Under the pieces are notes generated by a model, which was not told the DNA's origin, searched no databases, and saw only the letters and a program-made list of their open reading frames with translations. A program made the position numbers and the translations under genes. This document shows positions 46,975-61,900 of a stretch of 64,000 nucleotides of DNA, piece after piece. Within the stretch, counting starts at the first letter, position 1, and every line of letters begins with the position of its first letter. The DNA lies in contig CM055837.1 of NCBI GenBank assembly GCA_029582265.1, forward strand, positions 15,084,777 to 15,148,776, written 5' to 3'. The DNA comes from Zoroaster sp. YZ-2022. Lineage: Eukaryota; Echinodermata; Asteroidea; Forcipulatida; Zoroasteridae.

Positions 46975-49900
46975 CAATTATGCATATTCTCCCTGAACAA
47001 GGCTAAAAGCCACTCAAGGTACTGGGCTACAACAGAAGAAAAATAAACAAGTAAATAGACTCAGAGGAGCTGAATGTGGGAGTTAAGATTCCTCTTGAAA
47101 CAGGATAGATCGTAGGATGAAGGGAAACATGCATCAGGCAAAGAATTCCAAAGAGATGCAACACGTGGGAAAAAGCTATTAGTATAGCTTACCGGACTCA
47201 AGTTCTCGTGTTAGCAGCAGAATGTGGGTTCGAATCCTGGCCATGACACTTGTGTCCTTGAGCAAGACACTTAACCATAATTGCTTCTCTCCACCCAGGG
47301 GTTAAATGGGTACCTGTGAGGGCAGAGTTGGTTGATTAGCCCTATATGCGCTGTAATGGCAGCAATTGAGCTGTATACTCCCCAGGGAGCTCAGGTGGTT
47401 TCAGGAATGATTTATGAGCCTTATGAGCCTTATGAGCAGGGGTAATAATATAATGCGCCTTGAGTACCACTTAGTTGGTGGATACGTGCGCTATATAAGT
47501 CCACACATTATTATTATTATTACATATAGGGATAGCTAGGGTGTATGGGTGAGAAGAAGTGGAAAGCTGAGTTTCACATCTAGGTATAGCTAGGGTGTAT
47601 GGGTGAGAAGATGTGGAAAGCTGAGTTTCATATCTAGGTATAGCTAGGGTGTATGGGTGAGATGAGGTGGAAAGCTGAGTTTCATATCTAGGTATAGCTA
47701 GGGTGTATGGGTGAGATGAGGTGGAAAGCTGAGTTTCACATCTAGGTATAGCTAGGGTGTATGGGTGAGATGAGGTGGAAAGCTGAGTTTCATATCTAGG
47801 TATAGCTAGGGTGTATGGGTGAGAAGATGTGGAAAGCTGAGTTTCATATCTAGGTATAGCTAGGGTGTATGGGTGAGATGAGGTGGAAAGCTGAGTTTCA
47901 CATCTAGGTATAGCTAGGGTGTATGGGTGAGATGAGGTGGAAAGCTGAGTTTCACATCTAGGTATAGCTAGGGTGTATGGGTGAGAAGAGGTGGAAAGCT
48001 GAGTTTCACATCAAGGTATAGCTAGGGTGTATGGGTGAGATGAGGTGGAAAGCTGAGTTTCACATCTAGGTATAGCTAGGGTGTATGGGTGAGAAGAGGT
48101 GGAAAGCTGAGTTTCACATCAAGGTATAGCTAGGGTGTATGGGTGAGATGAGGTGGAAAGCCGAGTTTCACATCTAGGTATAGCTAGGCTGTATGGGTGA
48201 GAAGAGGCAGAAAGCTGAGTTTCTCGCTCAAACATGCTAACAGGATGAATCAAGTTAGATAGACCGGTGGAACATTTACCATGATAATATCTCGCAGACT
48301 TACTTTTCTAGAAGCTGAAATGCAGCCAACTTGACTGATCTTTCTGTCTTAAGCAGCATAGGGCACAGTCGATCTAACAAGATCTGCACTTTATTATCAG
48401 CCGTCTTTGAATCAGTGATGGCTTGCTTTGCGCTAGAGGATTTGGGCCTTGCCCCGGATTCCAAGGACTTTGGTGTTAGGGTGTGATTCTTGATTTGCTG
48501 GGGCGGAATGCAGCTGACTGCATCCGAGGCTGACTGGAGTAGTTGATGTCGGGGGATCGTTAGGGCACTTAAGTCTGTCATCTCTGCATAAACAAAATTA
48601 TAGAATACACAATTCTTTTGTTAAAAAGTACGTAACAATTGTCTTGATGCACTGTTCATTTAAAACAAACAAGAGAAGAAAAAAACCACCTCAGATTTAA
48701 CCAGTTCGCATCGGAGGCCGTGTATACACGCAATTTTTTTTTGCACTGCGGATCGGAGAGCGTCTAAACATGCCATAGGAAACTCCAGAATATTTGTATG
48801 CATGGTCGGTTGAGCCACGTGTGTATGGTGACATGCTCGGAAGTGCCGGCCACCCGCTGTGGAAGCTTCCATTAACGTGTGTGTGGGAAAAAGAAACCCG
48901 CCACAGGTGCCCAGAAAAACATTTTTATTCCCGACGTGAACTGGTTAAGGACAGAACGGCATGTCAAATAGATTCAAATAATACTGCCAAAATGCTGACC
49001 AACAATTGTCACAAACAACGACAGCATCAGCGAGAAGACCCCATCACTGTAAAACTCTCTCCACTCCGTGTACAGACTGGACGGCAGGGTCACATCGCCT
49101 GCCGGACTGCCCAGCAAGGTCGCAGCAGAGGTCAAGAGGTCAAAGGCCGCACAACAGAACGCGGTCAGCAGAGGTGTGGAGAGGGCAGAAACAATGTTCT
49201 GACTACATGTCTGCAAGAAATAGATACACAACAATATATTAGTAACACTTCGCTTATTCGTCCATCAAATGGGACATTATTCAAGTAATGCACGTAAAAG
49301 AACCCAGAACACTTATCATGGAAGAGTAGGGGTTACCCCGGTGTTTCTGGTTCACATAACAAGCACCCTTGTTTACAGGTTGCCTCAGGCTTCCGAGCTA
49401 CACTGCTTAAGTGTGCTCTTGAGGCATCCTTGATTTCATTACCAGAAATGTATAATAATATTTCATTTTGTTAATGAGGAAATAGAGGAAATGCATTCAG
49501 CTTGGTAAAACTTGTAGCTTTGCATGGTGAAGAAGATAAGACAGACTAATTGCAGTGACACCATGTGAAATTCTCTAAAAGAACTAGAGGTTACAACTCG
49601 ATGTTTCGATCAGTATGCTCTGAAGACGATCAGAGCATACTGATCAAAACGTCAAGTTGTAACCTCCAGTTCTTTTCAGAACTAATTGCTACTCAATTGA
49701 GAATTTCACATGGTGTCACCGCAATTAGTCTTACTTACTTGCATTCAGCTTGTTTCGTATTCATTCCAATGTGAAATTTCTGTCAGAAATTCATTTTAGA
49801 AGTTTTACTAAAAATGATTGTGCCTGAGACAGAAATATTTCAAGTGATATTTGATACCATCATCAATTTTGCAATAAGTTTTAAGTGAAACTGTGATCAA

Positions 49901-52900
49901 TATGTTTTTTGAGATTACCAACAGTGTAAAGTAGGAAGGTAATGAAGTCATTAATAAGGCCAAAAATTTTTTTTTTTTGAGTTGCCCTCCACCGACCGAC
50001 CCAAAAGTGCTGAAATCTCGGGTCGGGTTTTTTTTTCTTTTTTTTTTCCCCGTCATTCATAGGCCTATTTATTAAAGGGAAACATCACCCCAGTTTTGAA
50101 ATAAAATTATGTGAAGGGTGTGATGTTTCATGGAGACTGTCTTTTTATTTTTTTATGATCGGTTGTTGCAATTGCAGAAAATGATGATTTTATTAAAATC
50201 GCTTGCCGTCCCGCGTGCGGCCATTTTGTTGTGCGCTGTCTATTCATCCGGGACATTGTGACGTACTGACTGCACAAACAACCCGAGCGTCCTTTTCTTG
50301 AGGCATTACCGACATGACTCACAACTGCACCAGTCCGTATTTTGCCTGCGGCAGTCGGTCGCCCACTCGACCCAGGCAGCTGCACGCCCTCGATGTTTTC
50401 CACGCCCATTGCGATATCGTTATTTCTGTTTTGTAGCTCTTCGTCCGTAAAACTTGGTTCAAAATTGTACGGAGATGGCCCTGATTCCATAATTTTGATA
50501 CCCAGATTTCGTAAAGCAAAGAAAAATACGTCAAGGTGAGAGTAAACACGGAGCTTGTGTTTGACCGTGAGAAATGATCGAGCACAATCGTCCGGGCACC
50601 TTTCACCGTGAGCACTATGTATGCTGATAGGTGCGCCTAGGCGCGATACTATAGCCACATGTCAGCTGTACACACACGCTTTTTTCATTGAGGTGCAGTC
50701 AGTACGCTATAATGTCCCGGATGTGGCGGGATTTTTAAACAACATGGACGCGCTCTATGAACAAGAATTTAAGAACACAATAGACCAGCATTTCGTTCTC
50801 GATAATGAAAATCGATCATTGCTCTGTGGATTATGTTCTTTACAATATGTCCTTTCAGAATAAATAAAATTTTGGCGGGCCTGGAATTTCCCTTTAATGA
50901 AACTTAACAATTTTCTTTGTATAAAACATAATACGTTTGATTTGTGAAATTTTCCACTTCAAATTTACCGGTACCCAAGACTCAATCTACATGTTTTCAA
51001 ATCGAATGGCCCCGGCCCTCACATGGTGCACTGCCTTCACAAGACACTGTGTGCCAACGATTGCGACTCAAATCTACACGCTTTTCCAATCGAATGGCCC
51101 CTCACATGTTTTCCACTGGCTTCACACTGTTTTGTATACATGTCAACGATTGCGACTCAATCTACACGTTTTCAAATCAAATGGCCCTCACACATTGTGC
51201 ACTGGCTCCCCGCACTGTACGTGTAAGTTGAATGTGTGATGTCTTTTTATTCTTTAGGTAATTGTGCATACTGCTAGATCATTGTCTTTGAAAAACATGG
51301 TATGTGGTTTCAGTTCCAATGCATTTCAATCTTAAAATGACAGTCAAGGAGAAAAAAATAAATAAATAAAAAAAAAATCCCGACCGACCGACCCCTTCAA
51401 ATATTTTCACTGAAGGGCAACTCAACATTTTTTTTTGTTGGCCTAATGAATAAATATTTTTTTCAGATAAAACTAACCTGAATCCAGGACACCACAGAAC
51501 ACAGAACAAAGTCCCAGTTTTGCTCGCTCAGGGCCGTGGGTAACTTCTCAATCGCAAGTCTCATCAACTGCATCATCTTGATATTCAGGAAAACATCGTC
51601 AAGGACAACCGCATCGTTGAAGTCGCTATGGTGACAAGAAAGCAGATTTCAAGATCTTGAAAAATCACATATAGCATATCAAGCCTTTCACATCAAATTG
51701 AAAACCAAATTTAACCCTCCTATGTACAGTGCATTTGCCATAGAATTGTCAGACCTTTCAAAACCTTTCAAGTTTGCTGTACTGAAGGGTTTTGAAAGGT
51801 GAGAAAACTGTCTGACAAAAGGGACCTATGAAAGGTTTCGAAAGGTGTAACAACTCTCTGAACAAACTGGTGTTGAAATGTTTCAATACCTTTCAAAGGG
51901 TATTGAAAGGTGTGGTTGTTCAGTAGCAACAAATTCTGGAGGGTTTTAAAGGGTTCATAATTATTGATAGCCATTTTGGCCCGTAAGCAGATTTTGAAAG
52001 GTTTTGAAAGGTCAAACCATAGGAGGGGTAGGAAAATATAGATCTTACAACTTCAGAAAAAACTTGTTTCTACAAACAATGATGTAATTTTTCATGTAAC
52101 TGATGAGGCTAATCATTGCATATAAAATGGTGTCTGCAAAAAACTGTCTGGAAATTGGCCATTCATCGAGGGCATGGAGCACAAACATGTTAATCGCATT
52201 TTTTAGTATAATATTATGTAATATTATGTAATATTATGTAATATGTAATATTATGTAATATTATGTAATATTATGTAATATTATGTAATATGTAATATTA
52301 TGTAATATTATGTAATATTATGTAATATTATGTAATATGTAATATTATGTAATATTATGTAATATTATGTAATATGTAATATTATGTATTATGCAATATT
52401 ATGTATTATGTAATATTATGTAATATTATGTAATATTATGTAATATTATGTAATATGTAATATTATGTAATATTATGTAATATTACACTCTCTAGGCGAT
52501 GCACACATCAGCTAAATGCCAATGACATGCATTGATGTTGAAAACTGCATGAGAAATATTGAGTGCATATTTCCATGTGCACATGGACAGAAACCTAATT
52601 TTTAACAATGGTCCAAACCTTGAATCACACAAGAAGATGTGTAATGCGCCATGTTGGGGGTAGCAGGCCTGGGTCTCCCTTTGGTCTAGAGGACAAAACC
52701 CCCTGAACCTGGATGCTTAATTTTAGAGGATTTACAGACGTTCCACATCCCCACAAACTAGAGGTTCGGACACCTTAAAGGCTACTTCTTTCTTTCCTTG
52801 GTGGCTACTTCTCTTCTTCCAAGAAGATTTTGCGGCCAAAGGGAGATATGTAAAAAAAAAAATACTGAAATCAGGAAAAATCACAGCCTTGCACATGAGG

Positions 52901-55900
52901 GGGTGTGCCACATGTGGGGGTGCACCATAATTTAAGGGGGTGTGGTACATTGGGTGACATCTACATGTACATGAAGTGTGCCACTCGTGTACTAACCTAG
53001 TCCACGGCACAGTACCAGAAGTCTGTTACCTACATGAAGTGTGCCACTCGTGTACTAACCTAGTCCACGGCACAGTACCAGAAGTCTGTTGCCTACATGA
53101 AGTGTGCCACTCGTGTACTAACCTAGTCCACGGCATAGTACCAGAAGTCTGTCACCTACATGAAGTGTGCCACTCGTGTACTAACCTAGTCCACGGCACA
53201 GCACCAGAAGTCTGTTGCCTACATGAAGTGTGCCACTCGTGTACTAACCTAGTCCACGGCATAGTACCAGAAGTCTGTCACCTACATGAAGTGTGCCACT
53301 CGTGTACTAACCTAGTCCACGGCACAGCACCAGAAGTCTGTCACCTACATGGAAGTGTGCCACTCGTGTACTAACCTAGTCCACAGCAAAGCACCAGAAG
53401 TCTGTCACCTACATGAAGTGTGCCACTCGTGTACTAACCTAGTCCACAGCACAGTACCAGAAGTCTGTCACCTACAGGAAGTGTGCCACTCGTATACTAA
53501 CCTAGTCCACGGCACAGCACCAGAAGTCTATTACCTACATGAAGTGTGCCACTCGTGTATTAACCTAGTCCACGGCACAGCACCAGAAGTCTGTTACCCA
53601 CAGGAAGTGTGCCACCTGTATACTAACCCAGTCCACGGCACAGCACCAGAAGTCTGTTACCTACATGAAGTGTGCCACCGTGTATTAACCTAGTCCACGG
53701 CACAGCACCAGAAGTCTATTACCCATGAAGTGTGCCACCTGTGTACTAACCTAGTCCACTGCACAGTACCAGAAGTCTGTTACCACATGAAGTGTGCCAC
53801 TCGTGTACTAACCTAGTCCACGGCACAGTACCAGAAGTCTATTACCTACAGGAAGTGTGCCACTCGTGTACTAACCAAGTCCACGGCATAGTACCAGAAG
53901 TCTGTTACCTACATGAAGTGTGCCACTCATGTACATAACCTAGTTCATGGCATAGTATCAGAAGTCTGTTACCTACATGAAGTGTGCCACTTGTGTACTA
54001 ACCTAGTCCATGGCATAGTACCAGAAGTCTGTTACCTACAGGAAGTGTGCCACTCGTGTACTAACCTAGTCCATGGCATAGTACCAGAAGTCTGTTACCT
54101 ACAGGAAGTGTGCCACTCGTGTACTAACCTAGTCCATGGCATAGTACCAGAAGTCTGTTACCTACAGGAAGTGTGCCACTCGTGTACTAACCTAGTCCAT
54201 GGCATAGTACCAGAAGTCTATTACCTACATGAAGTGGGCCACTCGTGTACTAACCTAGTCCACGGCACAGTACTCCAATAACAATGGACTTGGGCCATTC
54301 ATGACGTATTGTTCCACAGACTGACACACAAGGTCTCAAAAAGAAGCAGTGCAGTCTGGGAGACTTACCCGGCGTGTGAGAGAACTGTATCTCACACATA
54401 CACACACAGCTGATGGTTCACCCGCGTCTAGTTTAAGAGTGCGTCTAGTTCTCTAGAAACTAGCTTCGTGTGGAAACGAGCTTGTTGTGCGTGATTGCAT
54501 TTGGGATACAATGCCATGGTATGGATTCCAGCAGGCTGGCACACTTCATGTAGGTAATAGACTTCTGATACAAGTAAGGCCACATTAACTATGTTGTACA
54601 TTAGCCTCTAGTTAGTAGTGTGCGCATTTGGGATACAATGCCGTGGTATGGATTCCAGCAGGCTGGCACACTCCATGTAGGTAATAGACTTCTGGTCACA
54701 TTAATACCATCAATATTCTTACCATCCAAACAGAAAACTGTCCGCGCATTCCTCTCTCCACAGCATGAGTTGATTGATACAGCTAGCGATGAGATGTGAA
54801 TGATTGACAGCGTCAAAGCTACTAGGCTGACGGACAATGGCTGCCACTACTGACATACCGCCAAGACCACCTGAAAGATATAAACAGGGATATTACAGAG
54901 CGATGTTGCCGTAACAAACAGCATGGATTCAAAAATGGTTAGTCAATGCCAGTCAATGATTGATTTTGCATGTTGTTTCGTCAAGTCAAAACCATCTATC
55001 CTGGTGGTCATTATCCATAACTTCCTAGGCATCCAAAATCCTTCAAAATCCACCAACATGCAGTACAAAAGTACCCCAATTGTTGAACTTTGATGGAATT
55101 GGTACAGTAGCAAATGCAAAGCATCCACGACTTGGCTATACAGTCCTGAATCCAACAAAAGCAGCCGGTGGAGTTTGATGGATTTGGTACACATTGGTAC
55201 AGTAGCAAATGCAAAGCATCCATGGCTTGGCTATACACAGTCCTGAATCCAACAAAAGCAGCCGGTGGAGTTTGATGGATTTGGTACACATCGCTACATG
55301 CTCTATTTGCTGGGCTATACTGTGGAGTACTGAATCCATCAAAAGCAGCTGGTGGAGTTTGATGGATTTGGTACACATGGCTACATGCTCTATTCACTGG
55401 GCTATACTGTGGAGTACTGAATCCATCAAAAGCAGCCGGTGGAGTTTGATGGATTTGGTACACATGGCTATACATGCTCTATTCGCTGGGCTATACTGTG
55501 GAGTACTGAATCCAACAAAGCAGCCGGTGGAGTTTGATGGATTTGGCACATGGCTACATGCTCTATTCACTGGGCTATACTGTATGCATTGAATCAACAA
55601 AAGCAGCCGGTGGAGTTTGATGGATTTGTTACACATATGGCTACATGCTCTATTCTGGCTATACTGTGGAGTACTGAATCCATCAAAAGCAGCCGTGGAG
55701 TTTGATGGATTTGGTACACATGGCTACATGCTCTATTCGCTGGGCTATATTTTCAGAGTACTGAATCCAACAAAAGCAGCCGGTGGAGTTTGATGGATTT
55801 GGTACACATGGCTACATGCTCTATTCACTGGGCTATACTGTGGGAGTACTGAATCCAACAAAAGCAGTCAGGAGTTTGATGGATCGGTACACATGGCTAC

Positions 55901-58900
55901 ATGCTCATTCGCTGGGCTATACTGTGGAATGCTGAATCCAACAAAAGCAGCCGTGGAGTTTGATGGATTTGGCACATATGGCTACATGCTCATTCGCTGG
56001 GCTATACTGTGGAGTAACTGAATCCAACAAAAGCAGCCGGTGGAGTTTGATGGGTTTGGTACATGGCTACGCTCTATTCACTGGGCTATGCATACTGTGG
56101 AGTACTGAATCCAACAAAAGCAGCCGGTGGAGTTTGATGGATTTGGTACACATGGCTACATGCTCTATTCACTGGGCTATACTGTGGCGTACTGAATCCA
56201 ACAAAAGCAGCTGGTGGAGTTTGATGGATTTGTTACACATGGCTACATGCTCTATTCACTGGGCTATACTGTGGAATGCTGAATCTGCCAAAATCAGGCA
56301 AAACCAGGTGGTGGATTTTGATTGAGAATAGAGTTATTTAAGCAGCGCAGGGAAAATTATGAAAATGAAAATAGGCCTATCAACAATTTAAGATTTAGAA
56401 TTTAAGAAGAAACAATTTGCTATTTACCATTAGCGTGTACGACCATCCCCTCTTTGGATGACAGAATCTTTGCAGTGTTAATCTCCAGCAGTTCCAATGC
56501 TTGCTCCTTGCTCAAATAAGGTATGATGGCTTCTAAGGTATGGATTGGAGTTAACCACAGTATGGCGAATCTGATGGATTGGGGAGAAAAATAACAATTA
56601 GTACAATTAATAACAATAATAATGTGTACTTACAAAGCGCACGTATCCACCAAACTGGTGCTCAAGGCGCCTTTATTGCCCCCACTCATCAGGCACATAA
56701 ATCATTCCTGAAACCATCTCAGCTCCCTGGGGAGTATACAGCTCAATTGCTGCCATTTCGGCACATATTGGCTAATCAAACACAACCAACTCTGCCCTCA
56801 CAGGTACCCATTTACCCCTGGGTGGAGAGAAGCAATTATGGTCAAGTGTCTTGCTCAGGGACACAAGCACCACGGTCGCGGCTGGGATTCGAACCCACAT
56901 TCTGACGACTCGGCCATCAGAACACAAATCCGATGCACTAAACTGCTCGACCATGGCACTCCACAGGTTGTATGACTGTGTCTAACACGATTCACATGTT
57001 TAGGGTTTTGCAAGTTTGCATTTTTTCCCCACCAAAGAAAACTTGTTTCTACAAACAAAGATGGGCCTCACAAACTTATAGTCAAGTATGTTTTTATGAG
57101 TACGAGTACAGAAAAAATGTACTCACACATTGATCCAGAAGGCAGGGGCTGTAAGCCCCTAAAATCGCTTAAAAAGAGAGAAAAGAGAGAGAGAGAGGGG
57201 AGGAGAACTCCCATTCCCTCACTGTGCTTTGTTTTTCTCTCCCTTTGATTATTTCATTGTAATTTTTGTAGTACTGAAAAATAATTGTTTTTGATTCTCA
57301 GCCCCCCCCCCCCTACAAAATGTTCTGGATCCGCCCATGCTCGTGTACAAGAACGAGTATGACAAATCTACAGATTAGTCAATTACTTTTTCATGAGTCT
57401 GAGTACAGGAAATTGTACTCGAGCAGGAATACATGTACAAGTACTACAATTGTGGGGCCTTGGACTCTGACTTGAGGTTTTGAGACTCAGATGCAAAGAC
57501 AGTCATACTATAAAATGGTCTTCATACATCAAAAGATCATTATGGGGGCCGTATCACTGCAGTAACAAATTTCACTAATGGTCATTTTTTATTTTTATAG
57601 ATGGATTTTTATATGGATTTACCTGTCCATGCCCTGTGCAATCTCTAAGACATCAAGATCCTGGTCTTTGCCTTTGTGTCTTGAGTAACAGCTCAGAAGA
57701 TACAAAAGGGATGACGCCCACAGGTTACCAGCTACCATAGACCTGGTTATCAAGCAATAATAGTACGTTATCTGCCCCCAAAAGAAATGTCTGCATCCAT
57801 CGCTTCAGTTTTATTTTTTTTGCTATGAAACGATGCCAAAATTGCTGGATTGATGGAATTCTGCCGTGCTGTGTTTTAAACGACTATTTCACATAGGGGT
57901 ATGAACGTTTGCCCGATTTGTGAGGCCTCTCTTAGCCACCATACTTTGTGTAGGGGAAATTTGGTCTGGTTCCAATTAGAACCGAAAAATGGAACCGGGT
58001 AATGACAGTTTCGGCCGGGTATCTGGGTACCCGGCACAGCCTGGAAGCAGGGAAGCTCATTGTGTGTGCGGGCATGTGGAATACTGTAGACTTGGTTACA
58101 TTTCATGTAGGCACAAGACTTCTGATGCTATTCAAGCATGCTGTTATTTCCACTTTGGAAGGTGGGTCACCCTATGTGAACCGCTCTGGCAAAACCCGAA
58201 ACTTCTCGGCATTTACCATAATGCGTAACAGCCAATAAAAGGTCAAAAACTGACCCCAGGGACCAGTTTGAGGGACCAGTTTTCATGTCACCATATAGAG
58301 CATTTTCTCTAGATTTTGATGGAAAAAGAAAAATCCTGAAATGTTGTTGGGAACATTGTTAATTTTCACGATAAATTTGAGAGGTAAAACTTGTAGCTTT
58401 GCATGGTGAGGATGATAAGTAAGACTAATTGCGGTGACACCATGTGGAATCTCAATTGAGTAGTAATTAGTTCTGAAAATTTGGGAGGTCACTTTTGAAA
58501 ATTGGGTCCAAGTTTAGGGTTTTGCCAGAGCCAGCCACATATTTCCATTTATGGTGCTAGTCTGGATCCAAGACTTCAATTCCTAATATTTAATGGTACT
58601 CACATTTCAATCACCTCACACAACAATTTCAACCAATTCTCATTGGTCAGACTCTTCCAAATGCTTTCAAGGGTTGAATTAATTGCCATGGCAACCTCAC
58701 AACAATAGGATGGCACTGTAACACTTAAAGTTTGCACTGGAATCTACAACAGGAAACGTAAATTGTGGGAAATGGTTTGAGGAAACGTTTGTTAATGTTA
58801 AGAGGGAGTAATACAGTAGCACAATGTAATAATTAAGTTTGGAAATTACTTCACTAATTGTAGTAAATTTCTAACCTTGAAAAACAGAATAAATCAAGGG

Positions 58901-61900
58901 ATGTTTGATATCATCATCAACTTTGCAGTAAATTTTATGAAAAACTGTGATCATTTGTTTTTCAAGATGACCAAAAGTGCATAGGAGCTTCAAAGGAATT
59001 TTACACCACTGGCAAAATTCTGTACATAGATCCATACTTTATAAAAAATTAAGAAATACATGTATATCTACAATGTAGAAACCAACCAACAGCTTAATCC
59101 AGTGTATCATTAACTTTAACCACCCCAAAGCATTCAAACTCCAACAGCAGATTTTGATGGACTCAGTACTGTATAGCCCTGACAGGGATACTTTACATGG
59201 GGCCGGATGTCCCAATTCCAGCTAAGTCCAACAGTTGGGTGGTAGTGTTACTGCATGGTGTTGGATTTTGGCAGATTCAGGAAGGTTCTTAGCCAAAATA
59301 GCTTGGGGGTTTAGGGTTAATGAGAAAATAGTGAAAATGCATTCAGATATGTTTTATTGTTTATGTGGGAAATGGATTACAGCAATAATCCATTTCAAAT
59401 TTGTAATACATTTCAAGTTTCAAAGTCATAAGAACCAACCTTTGTAGTCGTAGCATTTAATCCCATTGTCCCTTTACACCATTGCAGAACATACAACATC
59501 CTGGTGAGCACTGGTGCTATGACATCATATCTCCACGGTAACTGTACCATAGCAACGCATCCATCAGTATCCTCTTTATCTTGCCCGACGAGCTCCTCTG
59601 CCAAATGTTTGACTTCGACCTCAGACATTTTGTCGGAAGGTCGGAGAAGAGCGGCAACGAACACAGACAGGACCACACCTGTCGGCATGACGATGGGGTC
59701 GGCTGGGGTTAGCTCTGGGAGGTCAGTGAAGGTCAGAGTCTCATCAAGAAACAGTGAGACAATCCACTGCAATAAAATTAACATAAGTTTTTGATAGATT
59801 TTGTATTTGCTTAACCCTCCTAGTTCTGGTGCCCTTTTCAGACAAATTGATGCACCATTTGAAACCATTCGTTTTGTGAAACACACGAAGGTGTAGTGTA
59901 TCCACCATTCAAAACCATTTGAATGATTTATAAGCCACTGTGTAGTACATTAACCATTTGAAACCATTCGGCTATGGAAACACCAAGGTGTAGTGTATCC
60001 ACCATTCAAAAACCATTTGAATGGATTTGACTGGTAGTAAAGCTTGCTACCAACACTTTTCAAATGGTATCACCATGTGTGTACAAAACCAATAGCCATT
60101 TTGTTAAGTGGAAATATTGAATGGTTTCAAATGGTCAAACACTAGGAGGGTTACAGATACGATGCCTATATTTTGGACTTTTTCGGCCATGTTTTTCACA
60201 ACTGAAACGGCAATTTCCAGAAATATGCCTTTTTCGTTGCAACATTGCTATTTCACTAGAAGAAGGAAAAACAAATTCTTGAGAATGACATTAAATATGT
60301 ACAGAAATTAATGTATGACGGGTCCTATTTCAAATGAAAACTAATTTTATTCTGAATTGTTGTTAAAACATGGGCAATACATCTTTAACCAGTTCGCTTC
60401 GGAGGCTGTGTATACACGCAATTTTTTTTTGGACAGCGGATCGGAGAGCGTCTAAACACGTATTCCGATTTTTGTGTGTGTCACCGGGAGACTTGTCAAC
60501 ACGCCACACGTGGCGTGACCAGTTACGGATCATTGACTTGTATACACGCAATCGCCGAGTCCATGGGGTCACGGTTCGGTGGCCCCGGACAAAATGCACT
60601 ACAAATACTGAACGAGTTCACTCTTTTCGTTGATTTTTGCCTAATCCCTTTATCCAAGACCTGTTCCTTTGACGAGCCAGGGATTCTGTTAAAGAGGGAT
60701 TTATATCCATTGTTTACAAGGCATTCGATCTCTCCAGGTATGCCGTTTCTGACCGGTGCTGGTCGCTAATAGGCCGCTGCATCGGGCTTGCCAACGGTCT
60801 AATTGTGCTGAACAAACACAAAATTAAAAAACTAGCCATTTAATTCTCAAATGTCAATGAGTAAGGTGTTTATTTAAAATGCTTCCGAACTTAGTTTCAT
60901 TGACAAAAAAAATTATTAATGGCTAGAAATTTTTTCAGATTTTTCACTGAAAATAAACCCGCACGGGGGACCGGAAAAAAATTAATATTCCCGACGTCAA
61001 CTGGTTAAAGATAAAAAGTTAGCAAGAATAGCAAACATTGGATTCAGACGACCACTATTTTTTACATAGTCACAAACCTAAAGTGCCATGGTTGAGCAGT
61101 TTAGTGCATCGGATTTGTGTTCTGATGGCCGAGTCGTCAGAATGTGGGTTCGAATCCCGACCGCGACCGGGGTACTTGTGTCCTCGAGCAAGACACTTTA
61201 CCATAATTGCTTCTCTCCACCCGGGGGGTAAATGGGTACCTGTGAGGGCCGAGTTGGTTGTTGTGTTTGATTAGCCTTATATGCGCTGTAATGGCAGCAA
61301 TTGAGCTGTATACTCCCCAGGGAGCTGAGATGGTTTCAGGAATGATTTATGAGCCTGATGAGCAGGGGTAATAATGTACAGAGCAGGGGTAATAATGTAC
61401 AGCGCTGTGATACCTTGTGTAAGAGTGCTTTAAAATGCCTCCATTATTATATCCCAAGGGTTGATTCAAGTAGAGTCCGAGTCATTGTACATGGTGACTC
61501 AAGTCCAAGTTTGGGCAATTAAATCACTAAAGATGTGACCCCAAGTTGGACTTGAGTTTGAGTCATGATTCATATAATTCTGCACATACCTGGTTTGGCA
61601 TATTGAAGTTTTCATTCCAGTCAGTCTCATTGGGTACCAATAGAGATAGGAAACTCTCTACAATGCCGGGAATATCAGGTTCTGAGCTAGGTGGAAGACT
61701 TGATGAGATGATGTCACAGAGAGTACTGGCTGGCTTGGCTAACAGCCCAATACTGTAGAAACAAATATAATAATAATATTGGATAGATTGATAAAATTCT
61801 TGCGTCAGGTTAAAAACAATTGATTTGATTTTTGCCCTACACTGACATGTATAAAGTACTGTCTACTCAGTGCTTTCCGAGTGTCTGTGGAAAAAATCCA

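Noticed and set aside
46722..47006. Poly-Asn / poly-Tyr frames
   Set aside because: Translation of the (AAT)n microsatellite.
52976..54281. Cys-rich repeat protein ([12 protein letters not shown] units)
   Set aside because: It arises because the 63-bp repeat is divisible by three. It runs antisense inside an LTN1 intron and is broken by indels; no splice or promoter evidence.
55011..56325. Repeat proteins on both strands of the 87-bp array
   Set aside because: Same artefact of repeat length; frames on both strands cannot all be coding, and indels break them.
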